From assembly GCA_037952775.1 (NCBI GenBank), contig JBANAY010000003.1, positions 18,414,001 through 18,478,000 on the forward strand: a DNA stretch of 64,000 nucleotides. The letters run 5' to 3'. The stretch comes from Clonostachys chloroleuca (taxonomy: Eukaryota > Ascomycota > Sordariomycetes > Hypocreales > Bionectriaceae). Shown piece by piece: positions 1-11,656 of this stretch. The first letter of the stretch is position 1, and every line of letters starts with the position of its first letter. The notes below the pieces were generated by a model. It searched no databases and was not told where the DNA came from. It saw only the letters and a list, made by a program, of their open reading frames with translations. The translations under genes and the position numbers were made by a program.

Positions 1-1714
1 ATAGCCGGTCAGCCAGCCACTGTGCCCCAAGTTGGGTCTGGTTTGATTGCGCAAGGAAAAGAAAAGAAAAGCGGAACCAGCAACTATTGCATGTTGCCCC
101 CATTTTGACTTCGAGACACTAGATGGGGGCACAACGGGCGTATGGGTAACACTCCGGAGTAGCCGTAAACAGCTCATTAAGGAAGCCATCAGCTCCAGCA
201 TAGAGGATGCTGGTGCAGGTCTCATCACAGGCGTGGCGTAGTCCAGTGTCTTTGCAGATATGAGGTCACCCGGGCAGGTTGCGACACTACGCCGCTTCTT
301 CTGCAACAGACCTGGTGATAGTCTGCTATGTGGGTTGTCTTTTCGGGAAGCCTCGAATCACGACGTTGCTATTGGTGGCTAATGCCAGTGGACCCGTCTC
401 GACCTACTTAGATTTGCCTTTCTATCAGCTAGCCACGCATCATGAATGCACTTCGCCATCGCCGAATATGCAAGTGTGAGAATATGCAAGTCGGGCCAAT
501 CTTGACCAACACGCATTATTGAAACCCCGTTATGATGCGGCCTGAGGAGAGCCAATCTGCACGCTTATGTTGGTCCTCGTGAGCTGTTTCACGACTAGGC
601 GATAGACGTGTTCAGGGAAACATCCTGTCTCCCACGCGCATCCAGGATACCCACCTGGTGATTGGGCTATCGCCCCGTCGCATCTGATCTTCTCCTGCCT
701 ACATGGACCCACGAGCGAACACCCCCACTCAGGAATCAGAGTCCATGTACAGTGTTGATGGCTGACCTCTTTCGTCTGAATCGTTGCATGGCACGACCCG
801 CCTTCTAGTGATGTGTGCCGTACCTCAAGTCTTCGGTACATGGCGAATACATCCACACGCTAAGGAACCGCATTGTTGTCAAGGCTTGGGAAGTTAGCTG
901 CATGAGTAAGATTCCCAATCTCACATAGCTCCTACCACATAAGCCTACCACATAAGCGTTCCAATGGCACTTTCAAAGGTTGAGGGCCAAGTCGGTAAAC
1001 TTCGGAGTAGGCTCTGCAGATTCTCGTTGGTGTGGCCTGGATATTCATGCGGGGTAGAATAGCCAGGAGGAAAGCCTCCAAGCGATGTCTGGATGAGATA
1101 TGAGCCCAAAAAGGGGTTTCCTAAGAACCATCGCGGGTCTGTTGCCCTCAAGACAGGCAATTTAACAAGGCCATAGTGGCTCAGTTCTGAATGAGCATGA
1201 ATGATCGGGAATTGTTGCAGCTGAGTTGACCGGAGCATCAATCGAGGCTGAGATAACGACTAATATGGTTCCTAATGGACATAGTTTGATCATGTTAGAG
1301 CCAGAGGGCGAGAAACCTAGAGATGACGTAGGGTAGGAGTATGGTATAGGGTAGGCTGGGACAATTCGGGGGGATTGATCTCGAGCACACTTGCCGAACC
1401 AAGCTCTGTTCTTACATAAGCAACATCCTTGGGTGTCGTCGTCGGCGCTGTAGCCTGTAGCTCAAGCCTCGCTTGCCTCGCCCTGGAAAGGATCCACCCC
1501 GGGGGCTCCAGCCAGTTAGATGGCGGGACTCAGCCCAATCGTGATAGAAGCCCTCCGATCAGCTTGGACCTCGCATCATCACCAGCTGCCTCTCATAGCT
1601 TCCAACGAGCCGACCTCAACCCTGCCTGCAATCCTCCTGCCCTAGCGGTATTGTACGAGACTTGAGCAACCAGCCACTTACAGAAGAGTTTTGTTTACGT
1701 CCCCGACCGCAGCC
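1..1714. other. intergenic, no gene seen
   Basis: This stretch holds only short unsupported open frames with no recognisable motif. A small direct repeat of AATATGCAAGT lies near 466-493 and a CCACATAAGC duplication near 935-958. The last few hundred bases form the promoter and 5' leader of the proteasome gene that follows. Confidence 0.6.
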
Positions 1715-3294
1715 ATGGGCTCAGATCCACAGTACGCCAAGTGGCCCTTGCTGCCGTTGTCACAGCACGTCTTCACCCTCACAAACGGCTATGCTTCGCG
1801 GGCGGCCCAACAAGTTGCTGTCAAGGCCCTTCAAGATGCCATCGCCCAGGATAAGATGGCCCCATTCTACCGATACCTAGCACACCCCATCGACGGCATC
1901 CTCAACGCAGTGGGCGAGGGTGGTTCGTCGGGCCCAGGCAAACCATTGAGCAGGAAGTCTAGTCTCGTGGGCATGGTTGCCACCAAACAGCCAGTGTCAA
2001 CCGTCAACTTGCCATGGGACGAAGCACTTTACGCAAAGCTGACGGAGGAGAACGAGAAGGAGCTTGACGGGTTCCAGAAGGAGGAAGCAGAGGCTGAGGA
2101 GCAGGCTGGCGATACAGAGATCATTGCCGCCAAGGGTAAGCGGGCTGAGTTTTGGGCCCGAGTGGGAGACAAGGTATAATCCATTGCTGTTGATCTTGAA
2201 CGGCTATGAGTTGCTAAGAACCCGCAGGATAAAGCCATTGCCGCCTACGAAAGTGTTTTCGAGAATACCGGTATTCTAGGAGCTAAGATCGATCTTGTCC
2301 TGGCCATTGTCCGCATGGCGCTTTTCTACGGAGATAAGCCTCTTGTAAAGAAGCATGTTGAGCGAGCCAAGGCCCTTGTTGATAGCGGTGGTGATTGGGA
2401 CCGACGAAACCGACTCAAGACCTACGAGGGTCTTCACCTTCTCACTGTACGATCCTATAACCTCGCTGCACCCCTCCTTCTCGACTCTCTCTCCACATTC
2501 ACCAGCTACGAGCTTTGCACCTACTCAAACCTTGTCGTCTACTCCGTGCTTGCGGGCTCTGTGTCCCTGAAGCGAGTAGACTTCAAGTCCAAGGTTGTTG
2601 ATGCTCCAGAGATCAAGGCAATCCTGGGAGATGGCGAAGACAAGCTTCTTGCTCTGAGCGGCGCAATCAGCGCTGGGCCAGGTGCAGACGACACAACCGG
2701 TGTTGATACCCCTAAGGCGGCTACGACGACAGCTGTGAACCTGACCACCCTTGGCACCAGTACTGATCACCCAGAGACCGAGGCAGCGATTGATTTCAGC
2801 CCCTTGGCCCTACTAGTTAGCAGTCTCTACAATGGCAACTATAAGACGTTCTTCCAGTCGCTTGCTTCTGTTGAAGAGCAGTTCCTTACACAAGACCGCT
2901 ATCTCCATGAGCACAAGAACTGGTTCATCCGAGAAATGCGCCTTCGGGCCTACCAGCAGCTGCTTCAGAGCTACCGGGTTGTTGGACTTGACAGCATGGC
3001 TAATGACTTTGGTGTCACAGTCGAGTTCCTTGATCGGTGAGTATATCAGCCTACTAGAGGATTGAGACGTAAATGAAACTGACTTTTGAATTTAGTGATT
3101 TGGCTCGCTTCATTGCCGCTGGGCGAATTCCTTGCACAATCGACCGTGTGAATGGTAAAGGAGTAATCGAGACGAACCGACCAGACGACAAGAACAAGCA
3201 GTACCAGGATGTCGTTCGCCAGGGAGACCAGCTTATCACGAAGCTCCAAAAGTACGGCCAGGCTGTCCGACTGAGAGGAAGTGAGAGGGCGTAA
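1715..3294 (+). CDS. rpn7: 26S proteasome regulatory subunit RPN7 (PSMD6)
   Basis: This is a subunit of the 19S lid of the 26S proteasome, a scaffold protein acting in nucleus and cytosol. Three exons are inferred: 1715-2173, 2228-3036 and 3096-3294. The introns are 54 and 59 bp, with GTATAA..CAG and GTGAGT..TAG ends, and the join gives an uninterrupted 488-residue product. The ATG at 1715 lies in a good CAGCC-ATGG context. The central Rpn7 helical-repeat region contains VRMALFYGDK and KTYEGLHLL, and the C-terminal PCI domain ends in a DLARFIAAGRIPCTIDRVNG-type segment, both hallmarks of the family. The protein is about 100 residues longer than the human one, mainly through an N-terminal Ser/Gly segment and an Ala/Thr-rich insert around residues 300-340. 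It is convergent with the aminotransferase gene. Confidence 0.95.
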
Positions 3295-3755
3295 TTCAAA
3301 ACCTTCCGCTGTGCTCTGCGACGGGGTAGCTATATACATTTTTGAGGTCAAAAAGGGAACGGGGAACATTTTCTACCAAGTCATCAATAGAACCATGTTC
3401 TACAACCAAGTATAGACACATTAATCTTAGCAGCTCTTTTGCAACTCCACCCAGTTAATGTAGAGTATGCCATGAAACCTCCACGCGTAGCGTCTCGAAT
3501 CGTCTTTTATGATGTTGAAGAATAGATCTCCTGGACTAAGAGGGCATCATCAAGCTTGAGTGCGTGTGACTACCACGGTACAATACTGTTCTCTCAACAC
3601 TTCAGTCAGAAACACATCACTTCAAATAGACATACATCACTTGGGCGCACAACATGCATATGGAATCGGATTACCATTTATTTACTTTTTTCTCATCTTC
3701 TACGCTTATCCCTCTATTTTTTATTTATCCCTTGCCCGTTAACCTTGCTTGCCAT
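3295..3755. other. convergent 3' intergenic region
   Basis: This is the 3' UTR/terminator space between RPN7 (+) and the alanine aminotransferase (-). It is pyrimidine- and AT-rich near 3660-3740. No additional gene is visible. Confidence 0.6.
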
Positions 3756-5270
3756 TTACCGGTACTGCTCCATGAACTCCTTGTGGAACTTGACAATCCT
3801 TCCAGTCCACTCGGTGCCGGGAGCCAGGAAAGTGGTACGGAAGTGCAGGCTGCCCTCCTTCTGCCCGAAGCCGGAACCGGGCACGACGCAGATACCCGTC
3901 GCCTCGAGGAGGCGCATGCAGTAGAACTCATCCGGGGTGCGGCCCTCGGCGGCGGCGGCCTCGCCGGCCTTGGCGGACAGGGTGATCGTTGGGAAGAGGT
4001 ACATGGAGCCCTGGGGCTCGCCGCACTCGACGCCCTCCATCTCGGAGAAGGCCTTGTGGAGGGCGGTGGCGCGCTGGCGCAGGCCCTCAAAGATGCCGTT
4101 GTACTCCTGGCTGTAGAGCTCGTACGAGGGCTCACCGGCCTTGGGGGGGTTGACCATGACCTCGACGAGGCACTGGCCGATGACGGGGGCGCAGAGCATG
4201 ATGGAGACGAACTTGTAAATGTTGGCCTCGACCTCCGGGTCGAAGCCGACGAGCTCGAAGTAGCCGCCGCGGTGGCCGCACTCGCCGACCATGCCCTTGG
4301 AGATGCTGTGGAGGGAGGCGAGCTCGACGCCGTCGTGCTTTCCCGGGTTCTCCTGCTGCAGCTTGCGAAGGACCTGCTTGAAGCTGTGGAACTTGCCAAC
4401 GAAGACGTTGGTCTGGTAGACCTCGTCGGCCATGACGACGAGGTTCTCCTGGCTGGCGAACTCGAGGACGGCGCGGATGTCCTCCTCGGGGAGGGAGGCA
4501 CCCGTGGGGTTACCGGGGTTGATGATTACGATGCAGCGCACGTCGATGCCATCGGCCTTGGCCTTCTCGTATGCGCTGCGGATGGTGTTCAGGTCGGTAC
4601 CCCAGTTCTTGGCCTCATCGAGGTAGTAGGGGACGCAGGTAGCGTCGAGGACGGAGAGGGTGGCGGTATAGAGGGGGTATTGTGGGATGGGGATCAGGAT
4701 ACCGGTGTTGGGAGCGGCGCAGATGGTGTGGAGGAGGGTGTTGACGCCGGAGGAGGCACCGGCGGAGAGGTAGATGTTGGCAGGGTTCGCGGGGAAGCCG
4801 TCACGCTCTGTATATCGACCAATGTTAGAAAAGAACACCCAATTGAAGAGGATTTGCATTCTTGGAAGTCACTCACCCTCGAGGAACTTGGCAACGCTCT
4901 CCTTGATGGCTGGAACACCGGCACTGGCACTGTAGGCACCGACGGAGCCGACGCTCTTGAGGAGCCACTTTGCACGCTCAATCACGTCGGTCTTGTAGCC
5001 GAGGTGGTTGATCAAGACATCTTCCTTCTCGAGAAGCTGGGGGTTCTCCAGCAGACTGGTGACCTGTCGGAAGAAGGTGATGGGCTTCTGGTCCAGCTGC
5101 TGGGGGTTGCCGATGTTGGCCGAGATGACCTGGTCGAAGGGCAGGTCACCGCCCTCGCCCTTGTTCAGCGCAGCGCGGAACTGCTCGGACTTGACGGCCA
5201 GCTCGCCACGGACGGCATACTTGGCCGCGCGAACGTGGGGGTTGATGTTGTCGACGGTGAGCCTGGGCAT
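3756..5270 (-). CDS. alanine aminotransferase (PLP-dependent)
   Basis: It catalyses L-alanine + 2-oxoglutarate = pyruvate + glutamate, linking amino-acid and carbon metabolism. There are two exons on the minus strand, 5270-4877 and 4807-3756. A 69-bp GTGAGT..CAG intron (4808-4876) separates them, giving 481 residues. The N-terminus LTVDNINPHVRAAKYAVRGEL, the GNPQQL motif, INPGNPTGA, MADEVYQ and the PLP-lysine motif SISKGM (Lys about 302) are typical of ALT1/GPT rather than of aspartate aminotransferases. The chosen ATG gives no obvious mitochondrial presequence. An upstream start or exon encoding one cannot be excluded, because the 5' gap is 1.7 kb. A 572-codon open frame runs antisense to it and is a shadow of its codon bias. 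The gene shares its 5' region with the divergent bL33m gene. Confidence 0.94.
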
Positions 5271-7018
5271 GTTGGAGGACCGGCGATGGCGGGGTTGTTG
5301 GTGGGAAGTGATTTTTGGCGGGGTAGTAAGAAAGGGTCTTCTGCTGTGTTGGTAAAGGAGAGCACTGGCTAATTGGGTTGCACGAAAAATACGTTAACTA
5401 ACTGCCTATTAATATTCTGGCAGCACAGGCGGGGGAGGGGGAGGTCTGCGATAAGGAAGATAGAGAAAAAAGAGCAAGATAAAGATACGGCCGAGGAGAA
5501 TTGTTTCTTTTCTTTTTGCTCGCGGCAATGCAGGCTAGATGGGAACTGCAGTCCAGACGATAGCGGGCCTGGTGTTCATATAGACATGCAACCGCTTTCG
5601 CAGGCAATATCATGCTGTCATGGCTATATGCACGTCTCGCTATGGTGGGGTGGGGGCTAGGGACGGCGAGGATCGGCTAGGGAGGGATATAATAAACGCA
5701 GTGCAATAGGGCACCTGTTCCTACTGGCTGTACTTGAACCCCGTGGGCGAGGTGAGCCTTGGAGAACATGCAAGATCGTGACAAATCAGGCCATGTAGAG
5801 CATTGGGGCCATTGTGCGCGTGACACGACACACCTGTTTTCATGCCATTTACCCGTTTCACCCCCCTGGGCCCCGGGTAGATGCCGGGGGATGCCAGGCG
5901 ATCATGATATCGCTTGTGGCATGATGGGGAGCGTAGTTTTGGGGTTGGACGTTGGATGGGAGGACGACAATGCTTGTGCCAGGCCCGGCCCATCCAGGCC
6001 GGCTTCATCCGAGATCGGAACGAGAGCCTGCTCGGTTGTAATACCGAGCTGCTCGAGGCTAGGCTAGACAGGAAGGGCTTGCTGGGACAGAGCACTACTC
6101 GAACGACACTTGTTGCGCGCGGGCTCTGATGGACTGGGTAAGGTAGATAGTGGCGGCGGGGAAGAAGAAGATCTCTGCGGAATCAGGGGTTGAATGCACA
6201 GCATGGATTCTGCCCAAACTCAATTGCCATGGCGGACCATTCATAGATCTGCCTAGCTTCTTGTTCTCGGCGCGGGGAACAGGGAGTATCTCCAGAGCAC
6301 CATGCTACATCCTTCAACCGCCGGACTTGGCTGCAGCGAGAGCAGACATACCTGACTGTGGCATGTCCAGCAGCTTGGAGCTGGTGCTCGAGAGTGCTCG
6401 GTTGCCCCTCGAGGCGATGTTGAGACCGGCCGACATGTGGTGAGGTATCTGGCCGTATGCGAACTTAGACTAAGGTAGGGGATATTCGGAAACGACAAGA
6501 AAAGCGATGCAACAAAGCTGCATCAATGACCAGGCAAGTATCCGGTTCTGTGAGGGGGAGGCGAGAACTGTGCTGCTGAACAAGAAGTCACACCGGCACT
6601 CCAGCTAGAAATATGATGAGAAACCCCTGTAGGAAGGCTCCGATAAGTCGGAGGCTTGATCGATACCTTATCTCCGGCCACTATCCTGTAACCGCTGGTC
6701 TCTGGGAGTCAAAGGGATAAATTCGATTACTTCATATATCTATCAATCATCAAGATCGTTGGAATATCGTAAAACAATCCCGATCTTGTGTTTCCATTCT
6801 TTGAAATCGGCCTATCAGGGTTCACGAGTTGTCATCGTGGTACAATCGGCGAAGGTGGGTAGCTCGGTGACGCTAGGTGAGGGAGCCTCACCTTGCCGGA
6901 TCCCGGCAAAATAATTGGCCGCGTTGATCACTCGTCTCGAATTTTGAATGCAGCGATTGCTGCACTGAGCGACTCTCGGCTGAGCTCCAAGATATCCTGG
7001 GACTACGGATCAACAATC
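5271..7018. other. divergent promoter region (ALT / bL33m)
   Basis: About 1.7 kb separates the starts of the aminotransferase (-) and bL33m (+). Only short frames lacking motifs are present. The sequence near 6690-6830 is AT-rich and the leader just before 7019 is purine/pyrimidine mixed. No gene is supported. Confidence 0.55.
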
Positions 7019-7348
7019 ATGGCCAAGAAAGGTGAGTACCAACGCCATACCTATTTCTGACCTTGTTTGACTGACAATCATCCGTTTTAGTCAAGAATCG
7101 AATCATCATCGTCCGGCTGGTGTCGATGGCCATGACTGGCTTCTTCTACACTATGCGACGACCCAGAACGTCCTCGCCAATGGGCCTTCTCAAATACGAT
7201 CCAATCGGTTTGTAATACCTCGAATGTTGATTACCTGTCTTTCTTTTGGTGGGACTGCGATCTAAGTTAGATCATATTCTTACTGACACCCATCTGAATA
7301 GTCCGCAAGAAGGTCCTTTTCCTCGAGACGAAAAAGCGAAACAGATAG
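7019..7348 (+). CDS. mrpl39: mitochondrial large-subunit ribosomal protein bL33m
   Basis: This is a small protein of the mitochondrial large ribosomal subunit (bacterial L33 family, yeast MRPL39). It is split over three exons and so is too short for a simple ORF scan. Exon 1 is 7019-7031 (13 nt, ATG GCC AAG AAA G), exon 2 is 7091-7207 and exon 3 is 7302-7348. The introns are 59 and 94 bp, with GTGAGT..TAG and GTTTGT..TAG ends and CTGAC branch-like sites. The spliced 58-residue product contains the family signatures [25 protein letters not shown] and [13 protein letters not shown], which match L33 along its full length. The protein is very basic and has no cleavable presequence, as is usual for this family. 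It is convergent with the coiled-coil gene. Confidence 0.93.
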
Positions 7349-7868
7349 TGCTCCCAGCCCATGGTTAGCTCGGCGAAATAGAACAAGGAGACTCGACACA
7401 TGGTGGCTGAATAATTGGCAACCAGTCAACGACTTCTTAAGGAGACGCGTTCTTGTATCAACACATCAACATCCTCGGAGTTTTGGTTTTTTGTTGCACT
7501 ACACTTGAACACGAATGAATCAACACTGTATATTATCTGATAGTATCGATCGCAAAATTTTATTCCCAGCTTAAAGCTGAGATTTTCGTTGCAAGGGAAG
7601 TGTGTCGACCATCCACGAAGTGAATGGCCCCATTCCAAAATGCGAAAGACATTCTCACCCCACGCAGAGCATATATTTTGACTCAAGAAGTTGATCGTAT
7701 TGATCCCACCTGATTATCACCCTTGTGATGATCTTATATTATCATCTCCCTCTTCCAAAATCTCGCGGTGTTTTTTCTTTATTAGCCATCTGTGTAGATG
7801 TTCTTGGATTGTGTCCTTGATCGTGTACTTGATAGAGGGCAGGCTTGATTATACCTCTTGCGACTTTC
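7349..7868. other. convergent 3' intergenic region
   Basis: This AT-rich spacer of about 520 bp lies between bL33m (+) and the coiled-coil gene (-). It contains the 3' UTRs of both, and nothing else is recognisable. Confidence 0.6.
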
Positions 7869-10800
7869 TCAATTTTGTGGAGAGTCTGTCACATTCCTGG
7901 TATGATCAGCTTCAGAAGACATGATTGTGTTGTTTACTCTTATCTTCTTCTTCTTGTGATCTTCAAAGTTGTCGACGACTTCAAATTCGCAATCACGCTT
8001 CCGGCTGCCGAGCCCAACAGACTCTTCAAATTCAGCCACGGTAGGAAATTCCCAACCATGTTGGAAGCGGGGTGGAGGAGCTAAGGCCGATTGAAGGTCG
8101 TTTATTATTTTATTTGCCATATCATTCCCACATCCCGGAGCATTTTCTGCCACCACTGGGCGATTGAATTGGCTACCATTCATAGGGTGGCCGCGGAACT
8201 CGCTCCTATGGGAAGCTTGTATTTTCTGTAAAAGTTCCTTCGAAGACCTAAGAATAGATCGTGGCCTTACAGCCTCTCGCCGGCGCTTTTGTTCTTGGCC
8301 AATCGATGGAGGGGGTGACGGAGACTCAGAGTCACCAGTCGGGCTGTAAACTAGCACTTTCCGGCGTGATGCATCTTCTGCATGCAAGTTTTCTTCGATC
8401 AGACTCTCCACTTTTTGGTTAGTTGGGAAAAATCTTGACGGAAATGGAAGGCTGTTGAGTTTCAAGATTGGATCTTGAGAAGTCGAAGTGACGATCTTTT
8501 TAGAGCCAAGTTGATCGTGAGGGTTCGATTCTTCAACCTGGCTTCTTCCAGATAGCTCTGTTTGGAGCCATTCCTTCTCAGCATCGAAAAATTTCGCAGT
8601 TGAGTTGATAACATCGTTCAAGCGCGTGATTCCATTTAGTTTTGCGGCTATTGCCTCGACTTTTGGCAGACGCTGGGTAGCAGCCTCGAGCTTAGCTTTT
8701 AGGGTATTGACCGACATAAGACCCTGGTGCCATTGCCCTCGAAGCATTTCAGTGTTTTTAAGTTCCTGCTCCAAATTCCCAATTTTGCGAGTCAGCGAGG
8801 CAACTGAATGCCTTTCCCCCTGGAGCTGTTCCTCTAACTTCTCTGCATCTGGAGATCCTGGCACTTTTAGCTCAATGATCTTACTAATTGCTTCTTGTAG
8901 TTGTGTTCGAAGATTTTCGTTTGCCTTTTCATTATGACTCATCTTTTCAGAAAACTCTTGTCTCTCTCTCTCAAATTCTTGCTGAAAGCTTTGGCCGATG
9001 TGATGTAGATTTTCCCTAAGTAGTTGTGTGATAATCGTCTGTTCCTGTGCAGCCTCCTTGGCGCTAAAAGCCTCCAATTTGGCAGAATATTCGTCTTTTA
9101 GAGAAATGAGTTGGTGCCGGAAATGATCTATTTCTGAATCTCTCTCTTCGACCTTTCCCGTAAGACAATCTCTCTCCGATTCAGTGGCAGATACTAAAGC
9201 ATTGCTTATGACTTTGTTTAGTTCATGCTGAACGTTCCGTGTACCCTCACACAATTCCTTGGTGGAATTTATTCCATCTCTCATGTCTTTGAGCGATTCA
9301 ACAATTGTATTGTGCAAATGGTCTGTGTTAGATGGTTGCTCAATCCTCTTCGCTTCAAGCTGCCAAGATATGACCTGTTGGATGTTGGCGAGTTCGTCTT
9401 GAAAGGTTTGCCCAAACCTGGAAATGGTTTTTTCAAGCTCATTATATTTAGAAAACTCTCCATGCATTCTTGAAGATATTCTGATTTGATTTAGCTGATG
9501 TCAGAGCGTTGCGAGGGTGTAGGAACCTTACTGGGACACAATTCGGTTTTCAAGCTCTTGTGCAATTGGCTCGATAGCCGATCTCATGGTCTCGAACAGT
9601 TTTTCCTGATTTTGGCTAGGTGTAGATCCGATGACATCTACGACAAGATCGATCCTAGATGTCTAAATAAGTGGTCAGTTTTGGAATTTTTGGGGTTGTG
9701 AACTTACTTGTCTGAGATAGCAGCAATCGGCGCACTGTTTTCGTTTTCTTTCTGGGAACGCTGTCTACAAGCGTCAAGAACGAGATCAACTTTAGATTCG
9801 ACATGTTGCAGCTTCTTCTGCCCATTTTGATACTGAATATCGCTTTGCCTTCGCAGGTTCTCAGCCAAATCCTTCTCTCGTGCCATGGCCTCTTCATGCT
9901 GGGCTTTGATCTCATTCGTGAGGAGTGAAATCGTTTGTTTGCCTGCAAAGCCGTTAGTTGATTCAAATCTTATCGATCGAGGACATCATCTACTTTGGTA
10001 AATCTCATTTTGATCTCGAGCATGTATATCCTCGAACTCTCTCTTCATCTGTTCCCTTTTCTTCTCGCAGAGATCGAGAGCGTTGTCAATCTCTTTAACA
10101 TCAGTCTCACGTTTGGCCTTTTCCTGTTCAAGTTCTGTGACAGCGGCTTGAAAAGAAGATTCAACTTGTCCATATAAAGTCTGTTGTTCTGTTAACACTT
10201 CATTAATTTTATCCTTGAATGTTTTGCACTTTTCTCCCAGATGAGAGATCTTAATATTGGAGTTTGATAGCTCTTTGCGCAGCTCATCTACTTCCTCAGT
10301 CAACTTGGCATTTTGACTGGTAGTGCCGTTGTCGTGCTCTTTCAAGACTGAATTTTGAGACTCGAGCTCATTTACTTGCACCTCTTTTTGACTTAGGAGA
10401 AGCCGCGCCTCCTCGAGCTTTCGGGATTGACCTCTCATCTCTATTTGGAGTCGCTCAATTTCTTCGTTTGCTTCTGATTTTTCTTCTTCAGCAATTTTCA
10501 AACACTCATTCCAGTACTGGGCAAGCTGCTGCATGGCTGCATGTTTGCGACTAGATTCTCGGCGGGGTGGGGGTTTTGACACAGCGCTTCTTTTTCTACT
10601 GATGTTGCTGGTTCTTGAGTGTGGCCGATCTTGTTTTTCGCCTGCGCTCTCAGTATACCTCCTAGAGCTCCTGTGTCGACGTGAGCCGTCTCGGGAGCCA
10701 GCACTAGGTGCGTTCTTGTGGCATCTTGGCCTTTGGTACAGGGGCTCCTCCAGATCACCACATCTACTGCTAAAGGATTGCCGACGATGATGGTATTTCT

Positions 10801-11656
10801 GAGAATGGTCAAAAATTGGCGATGTTTCGAGAACCTGTGGTTTCACTGGTGCTTTGTGGTTATCTAGTTCAGTGTTGTCACGAAGTAAGCTCTTGTCATT
10901 TCGGGAAATTGAGGGGTGCGAGCTTATAGAAGTCGAATCTTCGGACTCTATGGGCTTCCCTTGATGAGGAGATGATGGTAGAATGGGCTTTCGAATATCT
11001 ATCTCCTTACCCAGAGGCGCGGCTACTTGACCAGGAAATGAAGGAGATGTGGTGCATTGATCCATGGCTTTAATGGTGGGTGGTTCTGTAGGAGCGACCT
11101 CGTAGACGTCAGACATGATGTTCGGGATTATTGTACTTGTAGAGCCTGGAACTGGCCCATTTATATTGCGGCTAGTTTCCTTTGGAGTTTCCTTTGGAGT
11201 TTCCTTTGGAGTTTCCTTTGGATTGTAGAAGATCAATTCAGGTAAATAGAATGGCTCCTTTTGCTTCGGCTTTGTGCTTTGTTGCTCGGTTGTAATATCA
11301 TTCAAGGCGCGAACTTTTGTTGACTGCGGTGATGGTACAGGTCCTCCCAGGTGATTATTCTGAACATGCTTCTGAGGCCTATCGGAAAACTGCCCGGCGC
11401 GGTTTGGTTGCCTGTTTTCAAACCTAAAGCTTCCACCGAGGTCGGCTTCGGATAATATCGCATTAGAGTGGGAAATGCTCTTTAAGAATCGCTCAGGAGT
11501 GATTGTTCCTGTGACGGCTGGGTACTTGGCTCCTTGAACAGCTGCTAACTGAGGTTCAGCGGCCATTCCCTCTTCATAATTCTCGTCGTAACGTGGAGAC
11601 GGCCGCTCTAAATTCCTAGCTTGCTGTAGTCTTGGGCTCGGAAGTGTTGTAGACAT
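7869..11656 (-). CDS. large coiled-coil protein of unknown function
   Basis: I do not recognise this protein. Four exons on the minus strand (11656-9994, 9942-9708, 9654-9532, 9480-7869) are joined by 51-53 bp introns (9943-9993, 9655-9707, 9481-9531). The frame stays open for 1210 residues. Residues 1 to about 370 are disordered, rich in Pro/Ser/Gln/Arg, with a KETP tandem repeat near residues 146-161 and an RS/HR-rich patch near 280-360. From about 370 to about 990 there is near-continuous heptad coiled coil (for example EEIERLQIEMRGQSRKLEEA). The tail is basic and Ser/Pro-rich, with RPRSILR, EQKRRREAVRPR and HKKKKIRV motifs that could be nuclear-localisation or microtubule/chromatin-binding segments. 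The layout recalls meiotic transverse-filament or spindle-pole proteins such as Sordaria Sme4. That comparison is architectural only and rests on no sequence match. The four-exon structure and preserved frame argue that it is a real gene. Confidence 0.8.
11174..11221. repeat. 12-bp minisatellite, four copies, in-frame
   Basis: The unit AGTTTCCTTTGG is repeated four times head to tail without a mismatch. On the minus strand it encodes KETP repeats in the disordered N-terminal part of the coiled-coil protein. The 12-bp period preserves the frame, so copy-number change would only vary repeat length. Confidence 0.9.

Noticed and set aside
3654..5372. 572-codon plus-strand open frame antisense to alanine aminotransferase
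   Set aside because: It mirrors the sense codons of the aminotransferase, is extremely rich in Leu/Val/Glu/Gly/Asp, and has no recognisable domain. It is a codon-bias shadow.
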